NCBI GenBank assembly: GCA_033675265.1
Contig: JAUJYZ010001520.1
Coordinates: 84,501-148,500 of the forward strand
DNA length: 64,000 nt
Reading direction: 5' to 3'
From: Actinostola sp. cb2023
Lineage: Eukaryota > Cnidaria > Anthozoa > Actiniaria > Actinostolidae
Of the stretch, positions 25,001 through 59,027 are shown in pieces. The stretch's first letter is position 1. The number at the start of each line of letters is the position of its first letter. The translations under genes and the position numbers were made by a program. The notes below the pieces were generated by a model. That model saw nothing but the letters and a program-made list of their open reading frames with translations. It searched no databases and was not told where the DNA came from.

Positions 25001-27894
25001 ACATTGGTTCTCAGTGGAAGATGGCAACTTACATTATACCAGCAGATTTAACTGCCTGTCAAGAAAAATGTCTGTACTGGCTCAAAAATTAAAACATTGT
25101 TCATATATGCGTTAGTGAGGCACTATAGTCTTGTGTTAGCAATTTACAGATGTCTATCAAACGATCTATATGTACTAGGAACTTTGCCAATATAGATACT
25201 GAATTACTTATCACGTGTGATATCTTTGAATTCAAGAGTGGCACAAATACAGTTTCGGGAGACTATAGTGTCCTCAAGCCCCATCCACAGTATGTACATG
25301 TTTATTTCATTTTATAAGAATTATTTTTTAAACAATTTTTCCATCCACATGAACATTTTTTAATCATTTATACCCATCCACTTTTGACATCGTTTCCAAA
25401 AACACAAATTGTTTACGAGTGGACACAAGACTGACTTTGAAGACAAAATTGTTTTCAAATAAAAAGCGTATAAGTGCAGGGCCGTAGCTGCCAGTACGGT
25501 TGGTCCAGTTTCAACTGGACCACTTTTCGAATCAAACAGTTTCAATTTATTTACATTTTTAAATATTCGGATATTTTTTTATGAAAAACAAAGTTTGAAA
25601 ACCGGACCACTCAAAAACTGACCGGACCACTATGGCCCTGAAGTGTGAACGGGCATTAGCACACACATTTGTACATGTACCAGCGATTTTTAAATGATAT
25701 CTGCTTTCTCTGAATCAGAAATGTTAATTATTATGGCATACAGTATGCACTGACAATGATTACCGGTATTACATATACACCTAATTTCAAAAACGTTGTC
25801 CAATAATAATCAAAAAAGCCAAATAGGATTTCATTAAAAGACAAAAGAAGTGCACTCAAGCTGAACTGTTTCTTTTGTCTTTTTGAATAAATTCGTATTT
25901 GGCTATTTGGACAACGTTTTTGAAATTAGGTGTATACATAAAATTAAGCATTATACAAATAGCCCATTAAGAGTAAATAATAATATTATTGCTACAAACG
26001 TTCACTCAATTTTCAGAATTTTATATTTAAAAAAATCCTTTCAAGAAAAATAAGGAAAACTGATTTACAAAAAAAAAGTGAAATTCTAACTGAAGATAAA
26101 TTAGTGCTACATGTAACTTGAAACTTCATTTATGAATGTCATTGAGTTGGAATAATTATTGTTCAATGCCAAAAATAATGATCATTTGCATTGATAGAAT
26201 AATTGTTTTCTTATACAAATAACAAATTATATTGTCATGAAAAACAAATTTACTGTAAGTTCGAAGTCGCTTCATGGCGGAGAAAAGTTCACGTTTCGTG
26301 ATCCACAAACCAGATCACGGGGAACAACGTTTGTTTGTCTGTCAAACAAAACCAACTCAATTGTGACTAATGTTACGATGCTATTGTTTCAAAATGTCGC
26401 AAATCGTCAATATACACGCAACAGATATAATCGTCCTTTAGAAACGTACACTCCATGCCAGGATTTGATGAGGAACTGAGAATTTGAAATGTCTACATTT
26501 TTGGCAGATAAAAACATTTTTGAGTGCCAACAGAAATGACTTAATATTGTTTTATTCTGTATCACAGTGCTCAAAATATTCATCCAGACTAAATAAATAG
26601 AAGCCACAGAGCAAAAATACGGACACTTTGAAGTTCTCGCGGAATTTGTTATGAAATTTACATCATGGTGACACCGCACAGAATCGAACAAATGATCGTG
26701 TCAACATTGGAAGCCATGTGGACAAAATGGGACGCTAAAAATCAGAAATTAAAATGTTTGCAGGGAGGTCATGATCATGACAGTCGTGAAAGCTTCACTT
26801 AATGATATCGAGGTTCCACGTAAAACATTTAACACAAGAAAGTGTCAGCACAATTTGCGATCGTAATTAGGTTAATCCTGTACAATCCATCCAAGAATGT
26901 TCTTGTTGATTTGATCGATGCAGCTTTTCGCGCCGTGACAGAGTTTTGTTTCCCGACTAAACAACATGGCAAAGGCTTTTAAATGAGCATGTTTACAAGA
27001 ACTAAAAGAATTATAACTATTAATACTATCCGAAAAGATTACAAGAACTCAGACGTCAAGCTAAAACGATGTTGAACTAAACTTACATGTAAGCTTAACC
27101 GATGTAAGCTTAACACTATTAAAACAGCGCGTGAAAGTATCCCAAATAAACAAAAACCCTCAAGCAGAACTCTTAAATCAGAATACACTATAATCCACCG
27201 ATAATACGAGCCGATCTATGCCCACCGAGACATTTATCTGCATTTATGAAAATACGATAGACTCAAAGCTGATTAACAAGAAACTTACAAAGATTTATAC
27301 CAACGACAAAACTAACCTTCCAATTGAGCAAACGCTCGCTGTTTCCGAGTTATAATTACACTAGAAAACAAAGACAGAAACTAATATTAGAAGTGATATT
27401 ATAAGTTGGGAACGACAAGGCAATCGAGCGTTTCTAATTTATAGAGGAAAGGTTTGAGTTCGACAGCGTCGAACCTCGTGAACAGCGATGTCGATGCATG
27501 CGAATCAAAACATGAAAGTGAACTGCCATGTTATATATAGCTTAAACCTTACCCGTTGGAGCTGTAGAGCGACGTTTTTCCTTTCTTCTTCTAGCTCCTT
27601 TGTGAGCTTTTGATATTGATGTTCCTGTTTAAGATAGAGAAGATTTTCAAGACGACGAATTAAATTTGCACCGGCAAAATTGAACAAATTCCCAACCAAA
27701 CCCAGCTAATCAAAAACTTTCGCATATTTAACGACAGAACATTACAAATATTGACAATGAGTAAAACGAATAACTAAGATCTCTTAAAAGTTGACGCGAT
27801 TAATCTAGAGAAAGTCAAAACTTACCTGTTGTCGAACTGATCTTAGAAGATTCGCTGCAGTGTCTTCGCTGTAGTCGCTTCGTTGTTGAGCCAT
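13426..27894 (-). CDS. Delta-catenin/p120-like protein, N-terminal region
   Basis: Eight exons with agreeing phases: 27826-27894, 27553-27624, 25033-25055, 20786-20902, 16866-16901, 14784-14896, 13710-14135, 13426-13596. They give 342 codons plus one base. Delta-catenins bind the juxtamembrane part of cadherins through armadillo repeats and regulate Rho GTPases. The N-terminus here reads as the family coiled coil (LLRSVRQQEHQYQKLTKELE, then EEERKNVALQLQR). Next is a block ending ALVDSCLKVLQERGL, like the vertebrate CTNND2/PKP4 segment, then QTVKKVVTRT, like the p120 Lys/Val/Thr block, then Ser/Pro/Arg-rich disorder with repeated SQSSVED. No armadillo repeat is present anywhere in the window. 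The last exon ends in a strong GTAAGT donor, so the protein must continue, either into the PLAT exons or into exons beyond the left edge. ATG at 27894 is the first in frame and heads the coiled coil. Confidence 0.78.
14389..14580. repeat. Hairpin element with 12-bp tandem repeat in the loop
   Basis: Arms GTAGCCTGCGTGGCGGCCC (14389 onward) and the complement ending at 14580 enclose about nine units of the 12-mer GTCCCTCCGATA or its variants. Confidence 0.8.
15156..15214. repeat. Perfect 28-bp inverted repeat, 3-nt loop
   Basis: Arms 15156-15183 and 15187-15214 are exactly complementary around the loop TAG. It lies in an intron of the catenin-like gene. Confidence 0.85.
15353..15805. repeat. 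(CTGT)n microsatellite
   Basis: Degenerate CTGT/CCGT tract of about 450 bp with a short (CAAT)n interruption, intronic. A second short (CTAT)n tract lies at 15975-16020. Confidence 0.93.
18118..18447. repeat. (GAAT/GGAT)n microsatellite
   Basis: A tetranucleotide array with alternating GAAT, GGAT and AAAT sub-runs. The long His/Ser/Ile/Phe translations on the minus strand are artefacts of the period. Confidence 0.94.
20308..20392. repeat. Perfect 40-bp hairpin
   Basis: Arms 20308-20347 and 20353-20392 are exactly complementary with a 5-nt loop (GGACG). The hairpin interrupts an (ATC)n microsatellite, as a recent insertion would. Confidence 0.9.
20786..20902 (-). CDS. Catenin exon 4, acidic 'LVDSC' block
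   Basis: The 117-bp exon begins STDDSFVWRG and ends SGSALVDSCL at donor GTGAGT, continuing into KVLQERGLTDS in the next exon (16866-16901). This matches, from memory, the CTNND2/PKP4 segment with an acidic run followed by LVDSCIRSLQESG, and is the best evidence for that subfamily. If the donor is read through, a TGA follows immediately. Confidence 0.75.
20903..25032. other. Catenin intron with MITE-like inverted repeats
   Basis: Holds a GATCAAAATTCAAATTCTCC element (about 21015-21095), an L2-like tail (GCGCTATATAAG near 21160), an inverted repeat with arms 21267-21306 and 21507-21550, another at 21955-22105 (arms with GCTCACTTTTCCTTTGTAAT) and a third at 24582-24745 (arms with TCTCACCTTCGAAGCTTT). 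No exon was recognised. Confidence 0.65.
25033..25055 (-). CDS. 23-bp microexon of the catenin-like gene
   Basis: A 23-base exon lies between a strong acceptor (ATTTTTCTTGACAG) and a strong donor (GTAAGTTGCC). It reads AVKSAGI plus two bases. Its length is exactly what is needed to join exon 2 (phase 0) to exon 4 (which needs two preceding bases). It sits where vertebrate relatives have a Ser/Gly-rich stretch between the coiled coil and the acidic block. Confidence 0.7.
25056..27552. other. Catenin intron
   Basis: Contains an inverted repeat at 25778-25937 (arms with CACCTAATTTCAAAAACGTT) and a GGACCACT-rich element with ends GGGCCGTAG/ATGGCCCTG near 25480-25640. The rest is unremarkable AT-rich DNA. 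Confidence 0.6.
27553..27894 (-). CDS. Catenin N-terminal coiled-coil exons 1 and 2
   Basis: Exon 1 (69 bp, 23 codons) starts MAQQRSDYSED and ends at GTAAGTTTT. Exon 2 (72 bp, 24 codons) starts EHQYQKLTKE and ends NVALQLQR at GTAAGG. Both junctions are phase 0. The heptad pattern and the E/R-rich run match the short N-terminal coiled coil of p120, ARVCF and CTNND2. The 5' UTR upstream is not resolved; a possible noncoding exon ending GTAAGTTG lies near 30990. Confidence 0.8.
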
Positions 27895-29255
27895 TTTTCA
27901 CGCTTTTAAACCGGTGAAAACTTCAAAATAACAGCTCGAGGAGCATAACTGATGAACAAACTACTAAACTTTCAATTCTTGAGTCCAAAGCTGTTAAATT
28001 CGTTGCATAAATGAGCTTTCTTTCGAGAGAGGAAACTACGATTAGCTCAAAATATTTAGAAGCCAACGATCGGTGAGTTATTAGCAAGGCCTTCCCCCGG
28101 CTCCATTGTGTCGCCTGTCAATCAGACGGCGTCGTCATGGTGATCTTGGTTGATGAAACCACAATTTCTTTGAAAATGAAGTACTTCCGTTTGTTACAGG
28201 AATTGTCGGTATTGTCCGAAAACAATAGCAACAACTATGACTACAGCAGGGATTTCTAAACACGTAGCGTGAATTTGATGGTCAAATCTTTAAAAAATCA
28301 ACCGTTGTTGTCATAATCTTGTATATAGTTTTCATCTACATTCCATGCTGTGATTGGTCAAGATCGTCCAATCACAAGACTGCCGTACAAATCCGTATTT
28401 TACAACAAAGCCACTTAGATCTACAAACGTTCTGACACGTTCACATAAACAAAAGCAGGTAACAGCTTCACACTTGAAATTTTGACGTTTTCAAAACAAC
28501 TCTCTGTTCTAAAAGTTTCTACGAGGTCAAGTGGTTTACGCGCGCAAAGGATTGTGGTAGAATACACTGACCCGCCACCTGACATGGCCAGAACTAAGTA
28601 AAAGTAAAAATACCTTCTAAATATTTAAACTCTATTGGTTTAGAGTAAGCTATATCAATTATTATAATATCCATTGAAGTCAATTAAATATTACAGACAC
28701 GAGCATCAAACCACTTAGAGGTGCAAAATTAATGATTTATACATTACCGCAGATGTTACATATCAAACGTGAACAACACAGACTTTACAACAATGGTGGT
28801 GTATAATGTATGTTACGATTCACCAATATCGCGCCGGGTTTCACTAGTCACGCTGAAAGACGTTATATTTCACTGTAAAAATTAGCCTGACGCAAACACA
28901 AGCACAAGGATTAAAATTGTCTCCTTTCTTGTGCTCGCTTGTGCTTTGGTTTTGGCCACATTTACACGCGACACAAGTCTGCAACTGTTGCGCGCAACGT
29001 TGCATCGTGCGACACCCCAAAAAATCTTGTTGCGCGCAACGTTGCCGAAGAACAATCTTTTTTGTTTGTTTGTTTGTTTGTTGTGTGTATTTTTTCATTT
29101 GTTTGTTTACTCGTTCGTTCTTTCGTTTTCCAATCGTTTGTTTTACGTAGTTTCGATTCCATTCGTTGTTTTCATTTGATAGATTGTTTACTTGTTTGTT
29201 TGTTTGTCGCATATCGCGTAGGTGTTTAATAGCATATGTGTTTTTCACCGATCAG

Positions 29256-29310
29256 TGACGTCACTGTGACGTCATTTTCACCCGACATTAGTGACGTCAA
29301 CATGACGTCA
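29256..29310. promoter_or_regulatory. Cluster of four perfect CRE palindromes
   Basis: TGACGTCA occurs at 29256-29263, 29267-29274, 29292-29299 and 29303-29310. Within each pair the spacing is 11 bp; the two pairs are 36 bp apart. This is the full binding site of CREB/ATF bZIP factors. It lies about 1.4 kb upstream of the catenin-like ATG, in DNA without a recognised gene. It could regulate that gene or belong to a mobile element. Confidence 0.6.
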
Positions 29311-31619
29311 TTTTAATATGTGAGCTCCAAATTTTTAGTAACAAATACCTACACATTTTATACCGAGATTCATCTATTGGTAACCATAGCAACCAACAGC
29401 CGTTTCAGACGGTCGATCAAAATAGGTTGTAGTTTATTCTATTACGGTATTTCTCGTATTTTTAGAAAAAATCGTTCCAGACAGTGGTTATTAATATTTT
29501 AAAACCTCAATCAGCGTCATGGGAAGGTAAAATAATGATTTACCGTACTCAATCGCTTAGAGAGAGCGCGCGCTTGGTGACCTCAAGTCAGCTTCTATTA
29601 CATGTAAAAGACCGCGTTTTTGAGGAGAAAACGGGGGAAATGTAACGTTGCCATAAGGATTTTATTCGTGTGAAAAATTAAAACAATAACGCTTAATTAA
29701 TATTGTAAAATTGCTGACTAATAAGAACAAGCATGTTAAAATGCGATGATAAAATATTTAATTTATGACCGAAAACAGTCGTACAAAAACTTGAGTATGA
29801 GTCAACATAGCTGCACGATCGTCGATGAAGTCAGTTGTTTTCTATGAAACCGGTACATTTTCCTCAATTTATCTTATTTAATGTGTAAGCATTGTACATG
29901 TCCTTTTTGAGAACAGATTAAAACTGAAAATGCAACAAGCTTTCTAAAGCACAAACTCACTATAAATTCAGGACGAAATCAAAGAACAATAGGTATAGTA
30001 TATAGTATAAAAAATTAAGAAGACTTAGTGCTACATACCTTTGAGAAAAAGACTAAGACTTCCCTTGTATTTAAATCAGACATAAAAATCTTTTGGCGGG
30101 TTTTCAAACACAGCATTAATGAAGCAATAATAATGACAGCAGATCACCGTAATTTTGGTCACTGAATGACAAGGTCAGAGGTGGCTGTGACCTGAAAATA
30201 GCGTCCATTGAAGCCAGTCCGTGATGCCCAAGCGCATTTTTTTTTTTGCTTTTATAGTATATATAGCAGATTTAATCACACTAAATATGCCAAAAAAGAA
30301 ATAAACTTTTTAATATTCTGTAAAATTAAAAAAGTAAAAATTTGGGAAAAAATATTAAAAATGACGAAGAAAAATTATTATTTTGTTCCAAAATAAAATG
30401 AAACATTCCTGTTCTTATTATCACTTTGGTATTATGAAGTAAATCCAAAGTCTGTTTACTTTCTGGTATAAAATTAATGAAATAACTTCCACTATTTAAC
30501 ATTACGCTAAGCGATACTTAATGCCGTATTTAATGATATTTTTTCAACACTATTAAACAACGAGAAGCCGTATATCGTAAGATCATGTCCTCTGCTTGAA
30601 GATAGAAAATAAGCCTTTGTAGTTTATTGTAATTAGGCCGCAAATCGAATCAAAGCTAAAGCTAGGAAGTACCGTAATCTCAGAGTAACGTAAGGCAGCA
30701 ACGAGTAGGCTGTGGTCTACTTGAAGGGTTCTCAGTGTCAACTCAATTTTGAGGCAACGATATACACATTCAAATCTGCCTTCTCGTTGATCAAAAGGGT
30801 TTCTCAGCGCACACAAAGACTCATGTCCTCTATTTCGTTGCATGGAATAGAAGAAGTAACGTATAACAAAAACGATTTTCCAACAACAAGTTGAGAGTAC
30901 TATTCAACACATGTGGAAACTTGGAATTCTGCCAATACTGCATTATATAATCAAATATCATGAAATACTGGCATTCAATAATTGATCAACTTACCTATTC
31001 AAGATCTGGTCCTACAGATGTTGTGGAGCGAGAAAAATTAGTCCCTGGCGTTCAAACGCTTTCCCCCGGGTTATCGCCTATCAGAAGGAGCAACGGAACT
31101 CAGGCGAAACGCATATAGAATGATCAGGCTATACGTCCTCTCTCCAAAAAATAGCCTCCTGTCCGACTACACACAGATCCTAATTAGTCACAGAGTGACG
31201 CACAGCGTGCTACTATGTGATTGACTTGAATGCGAACTACAGCTAACCCAAATATGTGTGTACTGTGTAAATGAATAAAGGATCGTAAATGATATCAAAA
31301 ACTTCTGATATAAAGGAATTTAAGGTCACTGAATAACTGTATTCCTGTGACTCATTAACAGGCCGCCTAGTATGGTAATTCGTTACAAGAGGCTGAAGTG
31401 CACACTGATAGGTATTAAACTTCGGCATTGTGCTATGTTTAGGGGAGGATCAATTGGGATTAGATTAGCCATTGCACTGGAAAAGCAAACGATTGCTTAG
31501 AAACTATGTCTACATTTTTGTCAATGATTTGTTCTACAAAAAGACGAGATTTCGCGCGATAAAATTAGTAGAAACTGATAACATAATGAAACAGAGGGAA
31601 AGAACTGTGAAATCCCTTC

Positions 31620-32390
31620 TTTTGTTTCTTTCTTTTCACAATTGAGTTTTTGAAATAAAGTATTGTTATTGTTTCTCACTTTCTATCTAGTTTGTTTGTT
31701 CTCCCTGGTTTTTATCTCCCTTTCCCTTTTTCTTTCACTGTTCTCTTTTTCTTTCTAGTTTTTCTCTCAGTCTCATGTTTCTTTCATTCTTTCATTCATT
31801 CTTTCTTCCTCTATCTCTCTTTCTAGTCTTTCTCTATTTAATGTCTTTCTTTTTTTCTAGTCTTTCTCTCTTTCTCATCTTTTCATTCATTCATTATTTC
31901 TCACTCTCTTTCTTTCTAGTCTTTCTCTCTTTCTCATCTTTTCATTCATTCATTATTTCTCACTCTCTTTCAGTCTTTCTCTCTTTCTCATCTTTTCATT
32001 CATTCATTTTCTAGTCTTTCTCTCTTTCTCATCTTTTCATTCATTCATTATTTCTCACTCTCTTTCTTTCTAGTCTTTCTCTCTTTCTCATCTTTTCATT
32101 CATTCATTATTTCTCACTCTCTTTCTTTCTAGTCTTTCTCTCTTTCTCATCTTTTCATTCATTCATTATTTCTCACTCTCTTTCTTTCTAGTCTTTCTCT
32201 CTTTCTCATCTTTTCATTCATTCATTATTTTCTCTCTCTCTTTCTTTCTAGTCTTTCTCTCTTTCTTTAATCTTTTCATCTTTTCTCTATTTTTCTCTCT
32301 TTCAGTCTGCTCTCTTTCTCATCCAGTTCATTATTTCTCACTCTCTTTCAGTTTCTAGTCTTTCTCTTTCTTCATTCATTCATTATCTCA
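31620..32390. repeat. 59-bp pyrimidine-rich tandem repeat
   Basis: Units of about 59 bp (TAGTCTTTCTCTCTTTCTCA, then TCTTTTCATTCATTCATTAT, then TTCTCACTCTC). TAGTC recurs at 32071, 32130 and 32189. The edges are degenerate. Confidence 0.88.
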
Positions 32391-33829
32391 TATTAAATCC
32401 AATTCAATACATCATTCCTCTATTAGGCCTGTACTTTCGAGTTTCATTTTTGTGGGTGAAGCATTCAATCGAACCGGAATTATACTGACATCCAAGCATA
32501 TTTTAAAAAGCTACGCTCTTGGCCGGATTGGAGGAACTACAATTGGCGACAAAATAGATGACACTCTTAGATAATATATTGTCGTTTAAGGTGGATTTAA
32601 CGGAATAAACCCCTTATGGGGAGTTATAAATGTTCCATCCCCGCTCCCCTATTCAATGTTGAGGCAGACAATGTTCCGGCCAAAAAAAATTCAGAGAAAA
32701 TCAATTAACATTGAACAAAGGGGGCAGGGGGGAAAAGGGGTTGAATATATTTATCTTAAAAAGCCATTTTGGAGACATATAACAATTTGTCGCTGATTGT
32801 AGTTCCGCTGCTCCGTTATGTGCTCAGTTCAGTATATATCAACCTCAGTAAAGAGGGAGTGTAACGCAACTTTATTCTGTCTAATCCTGGCCGTACGATA
32901 ACACAACCACTCCTTTGAGACCTTTGTTCACTAGCCCGGTTCTCAGACAGAATTCCTAGCCCACTTACCATCAATTAGCACTCTCTCTTGCTTGTGTCCT
33001 TATAGAAATGGCCGAAAAGGTATCAGCATAATTACAGAATTGTCTCTAGGGTCGGAAGTAGGCTTAGCGGCTTTCATACCGTTTCATCGAATCTAGCATC
33101 GACGAAACTGACGCGTACTTTATTTCGGTCATAGAACCGCTGACCACTAGATAAGTCCACGTTGAGGGTGTCACTCGGCTTTGGAGTTATACTGAACTAG
33201 TCTCAGTTAATTTTTGCAAACTTTGAGACGGTTCAATAACGAACAAATGTACAAGAGCAGGAAAAAAAATAAAAAAATAAAAAATAATAAATAATAAAAA
33301 ATAATAAATACAATATTCTAGAATATGGCCTTGCCCGGCAATAGTCATATTAGCGGGAAAATACCGTTTCTAGTCAGTCTTTTGGCTGGGAAATCAAGTG
33401 TTTTCTCGATTGTACTCCGTTACGGGAGTGCTTTAATAGTTTTATTTCCATGGCGTCGCACAGTAGACTAAACAGACAGCCTTCCCGGTCGCCCTTTGAA
33501 CTAAGGACAAAGCAATAGTCTCTAAATACACCGACCACGCCCAGAACTGGGCAGAAACTATTCGATGAATTGATAGCGTCACGGGAAATGACATGATTGC
33601 GGTAAATGAATGTCAGACCTTATATGACCGCGTAGTCTCTCCAAACAATACTTCAAAGAACCTCACGGGGGCTCGCTAGATGACATTTAGCGCCACTAGA
33701 CTCTAAAACGCGACCCTTAGTCGGTATTGTATCGGTTTTGAAATTGATGAGAAATGTCTTATCTGAATGACAAAAATTCATCGAATAATTCCAAGATAAG
33801 ACTTTCGACATAAACAATATAAGGTTCAG

Positions 33830-35420
33830 ACATGATATGTTTCTTCTATGTATTTACTTTATTTTTCCGAGCTTTCGGGCTCTTGGCCCATCATCAGGGA
33901 CGAAAGGAAAAAATAACGAATGTTCACATGGCGTGGAAAGCAAATATAAACAAAACAAAAACGTTGGCATACATTGAGCGCGCGCTCACAATAGAATGCG
34001 CTCGAGCAAAATAACAATACATGGTGGAAAAAATGAATGATAGAACAAAATAAATTACAAAAATAATAATAACTATCGGTGTAAAAGAGGGAAATAAGTG
34101 TTAATAGGTTACGTAGAAGAAACATATCATGTCTGAATCAATGGTACCTACGTACAGAAACCTACTAAAAACAATATAAGGTTCTTGTGCTGGAGGCAAT
34201 GAGTGCTAAACAGACAGTTTCCCAAAGAGTTTGAACTAAGGACACATGTAATAGTCTCTAAGCTGGTACCGAACACGCGCGATCTGGGCAGAAACTTTTC
34301 GATTCTTGATAGCGGCAAATAACGGGTTTGCCAAACGATGCAGCTTGATGATGTCTTCTTTTATAGAGGGAAGTTAGAACTACGGTGAGTCGCGGTTGGG
34401 TTACCTGTGGTCAGGGTATTTGGCCGAGCACTACCGTGAGTGCAGTAACGCGCGGCCTAAACATCCAACATCCATCCAGATTTATTTGATAACTGCATCA
34501 ATTTTATCCGTTGGATAGCGCTATTTCACCTTTCGTGCAGGACCAAAACCCACTCACTGTAATGCGCGATAAGACTTTCGACATAAACATATAAGGTTCA
34601 GGTGGGTAGGTTTCTTCTATGTATTTACCTGTTTTCCGGGCTTCGGGCTCTTGGCTCGAATCATTTGGACGAAAGGAAAAAATCTTCGAATTTTCACATT
34701 ACGTGGAAAGCAAAATGCCATGAACAAGACAAAAACGTTGGTATAGTACCCGCGCCCTTTAAAAGAATGCGGTGATGCGTGCAAAATAAGATACATGGTG
34801 GAAAAAATGAATGCTGAACAAAATAAATTACAAAATAATAATAACTATTCGGTGTAAAAAGAGGGAAAAAGGTTAATAGGTTACGTAGAATAGCATAATG
34901 CTGAATCAATGTTAGTCTGTGAGTTTGAACAGAAACCTATAAAAAAAATATCCTGCGCGCGTTATGAGTACAAAGAGTTTGTTCTAAAGGCCTCATGTAA
35001 CATAGGTGAGTCTTTTCACACATCGCGATCATTACGATCTACGTACTTCTCGTAATAAGCGACAATGGTTTTTTTTTTCTTTTTTGTTAGGTCTATAACA
35101 ACCCATGCTTTGATTCTTCAATTGTATAGAGGGAAGTTAGTAACTACCGTGAGTGGCGGTTGGGTACCTGTGGTCAGGGTATTTGGCGGAGCACTAAACG
35201 GACGTAGGGTCAGTAACGCGCGTAATTAAACATCCCCAACATCCATCCAGATTTATTTGATAACTGCATCAATTTTATCCTTTAATTGGATAGCGCTATT
35301 CACCTTTCGTGCAGGGTCAGAACACAGGCAACCCGGCCACTCACTGTAATGCGCGGCCTAAACATTGAACACAGGTACGGTGGGTAGGTTACCTGGTTTT
35401 CTATCAAATCTCGAAGTTTG
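33830..35420 (+). repeat. Diverged tandem duplication of about 0.78 kb
   Basis: The segment starting near 33840 (TTCTTCTATGTATTTAC, later AAAGGAAAAAAT) recurs near 34615. The segment near 34371 (GAAGTTAG...GGTTGGG) recurs near 35146. The offset is similar (775-779 bp) for both, with many small indels between the copies. No intact coding region was seen in either copy. Confidence 0.7.
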
Positions 35421-35836
35421 GGCGAATTAAATATTCTTCATTCAGTTACGTCATTTTGAATGCCATGAACAAGACTCGCCCCCTTTCGGCGATGCGTTAC
35501 GGATAATTAGTGATCCCAAATAAGGTTTGATAAGATTAGTTATGACAAATTAGTTCAGGAATTAAGGTTTTCTAAGTAGTTATTTGGTGTGATATTTTAA
35601 TCAAACAAGACATACAAAAGGGGAACAATTTCAAATGATAAGAAAAATAAAATGTTTGGAAAATGCTATCATACACTAGGTTTTTGATTTGTGGAACCAC
35701 TTTTCGTTACGTACAGTATTACAGTTTGTAACTAAGCCTCAAACAAAATATTTGTTTTTGGAATAAAAAAGGATTTTATCAGCGACACTTATATACCAAA
35801 TTAAGAACGAAAAACGATTTAATTAAAAGTGTAATA

Positions 35837-52017
<16,181 letters not shown>

Positions 52018-52676
52018 GTAGGATTCTAGCCCATTTTTGTGCAGTTTTTCTTTTGCAATGAAATGCCGGTAAAATTTGAAGTGAATGAACGAGAAAATTG
52101 CGCGCGCTCTCACTATGGCAACGATTAGCCTATGACATCATCGCATCGTAGACTCGTTTCCAAGCCAAATTTCTTGTTTGAATTTTTAAATGCTTGGGGG
52201 AAAAATGAAAGAACAAATAAAACAGAGAAATGTTGTCTATTTTTCAGCCTTTTAAGGTTTTATAATATGAATAAATTGTCGCTACCCGGGAAATTGAAAA
52301 TTTCGACGAATGATTCACCACCCACTGGTGGGTAGTAATTTTCTTGGATCAATATCTGTTCCACCCCTCTCCCATTAGTAATCCATATAAGGAATCGGGC
52401 ATTGCCTTGGCATTGCCATTTTGAAAATAGCGAGAAGAGAGGGCCCTGGGGATGAGGTTGCCATGTGCTTTCTACCGCGAACGCTGATTGGCTTTCGCCA
52501 CGTGTGTAGTCAGCACTCCGAATTTTCCCTTCGTAAAAGAAGCTAACATTGTCGTAATTGTCTCGCTTTAATGCCCATTCTAAGCCCGTTTTGGCCAATT
52601 TAAAGCCTGATTCCCAAAGAAAGAGGTTTCATCAGATAATAAACTCACTCTAGAAGTTGTTAGAAATGTGAGAAAG
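52018..52676. promoter_or_regulatory. Putative bidirectional promoter, FSIP2-like / FAM199X-like
   Basis: The two start codons point away from each other with 659 bp between them. The interval has a GC-rich, CpG-bearing stretch (CGCGCGC near 52101, and around 52440-52500) and no obvious repeats. No convincing TATA box was seen. The call rests on layout; transcription starts are unknown. Confidence 0.45.
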
Positions 52677-58836
<6,160 letters not shown>

Positions 58837-58852
58837 CTACAAAATAATTTAC

Positions 58853-58858
58853 AATAAA
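58853..58858 (+). terminator. Polyadenylation signal of FAM199X-like gene
   Basis: AATAAA begins 16 bases after the TAA stop. It is the only canonical signal close to this stop and would give a very short 3' UTR. Confidence 0.55.
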
Positions 58859-58925
58859 ATAGAGCATTGGATTGCAGGCTGCCATTGGCCTTCAGATCTA
58901 AATATGCCTTCCTTGTTGGAAACTT

Positions 58926-59027
58926 AGGTTCTTGGGCTTCCTGTGGAATCAAAAAGTGAGAGAAGACTGGGACCTAATGCTTGAACAATTTCACTTCCTG
59001 TTATTTGAAAGCCACAGGAAGCCCAGT
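58926..59027. mobile_element. Short TIR element (TGGGCTTCCTGTGG ends)
   Basis: TTGGGCTTCCTGTGG and CCACAGGAAGCCCA bound about 70 bp, just past the FAM199X-like polyadenylation signal. Similar ends occur near 22030, 45905, 46018, 49050 and 49545. Confidence 0.6.

Larger units (their letters stand above)
27895..35836. other. Intergenic region, no gene recognised
   Basis: Between the divergently placed catenin-like start and the FSIP2-like stop. It holds a TTGCGCGCAA element and a GTTT-rich tract (28980-29210), four CRE sites (29256-29310), a pyrimidine-rich tandem repeat (31620-32390), loosely paired arms at 32534-32562 and 32783-32812, and a diverged tandem duplication (33830-35420). Isolated donor-like sites near 30990 and 32965 on the minus strand could be noncoding exons of the catenin-like gene. 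Confidence 0.6.
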
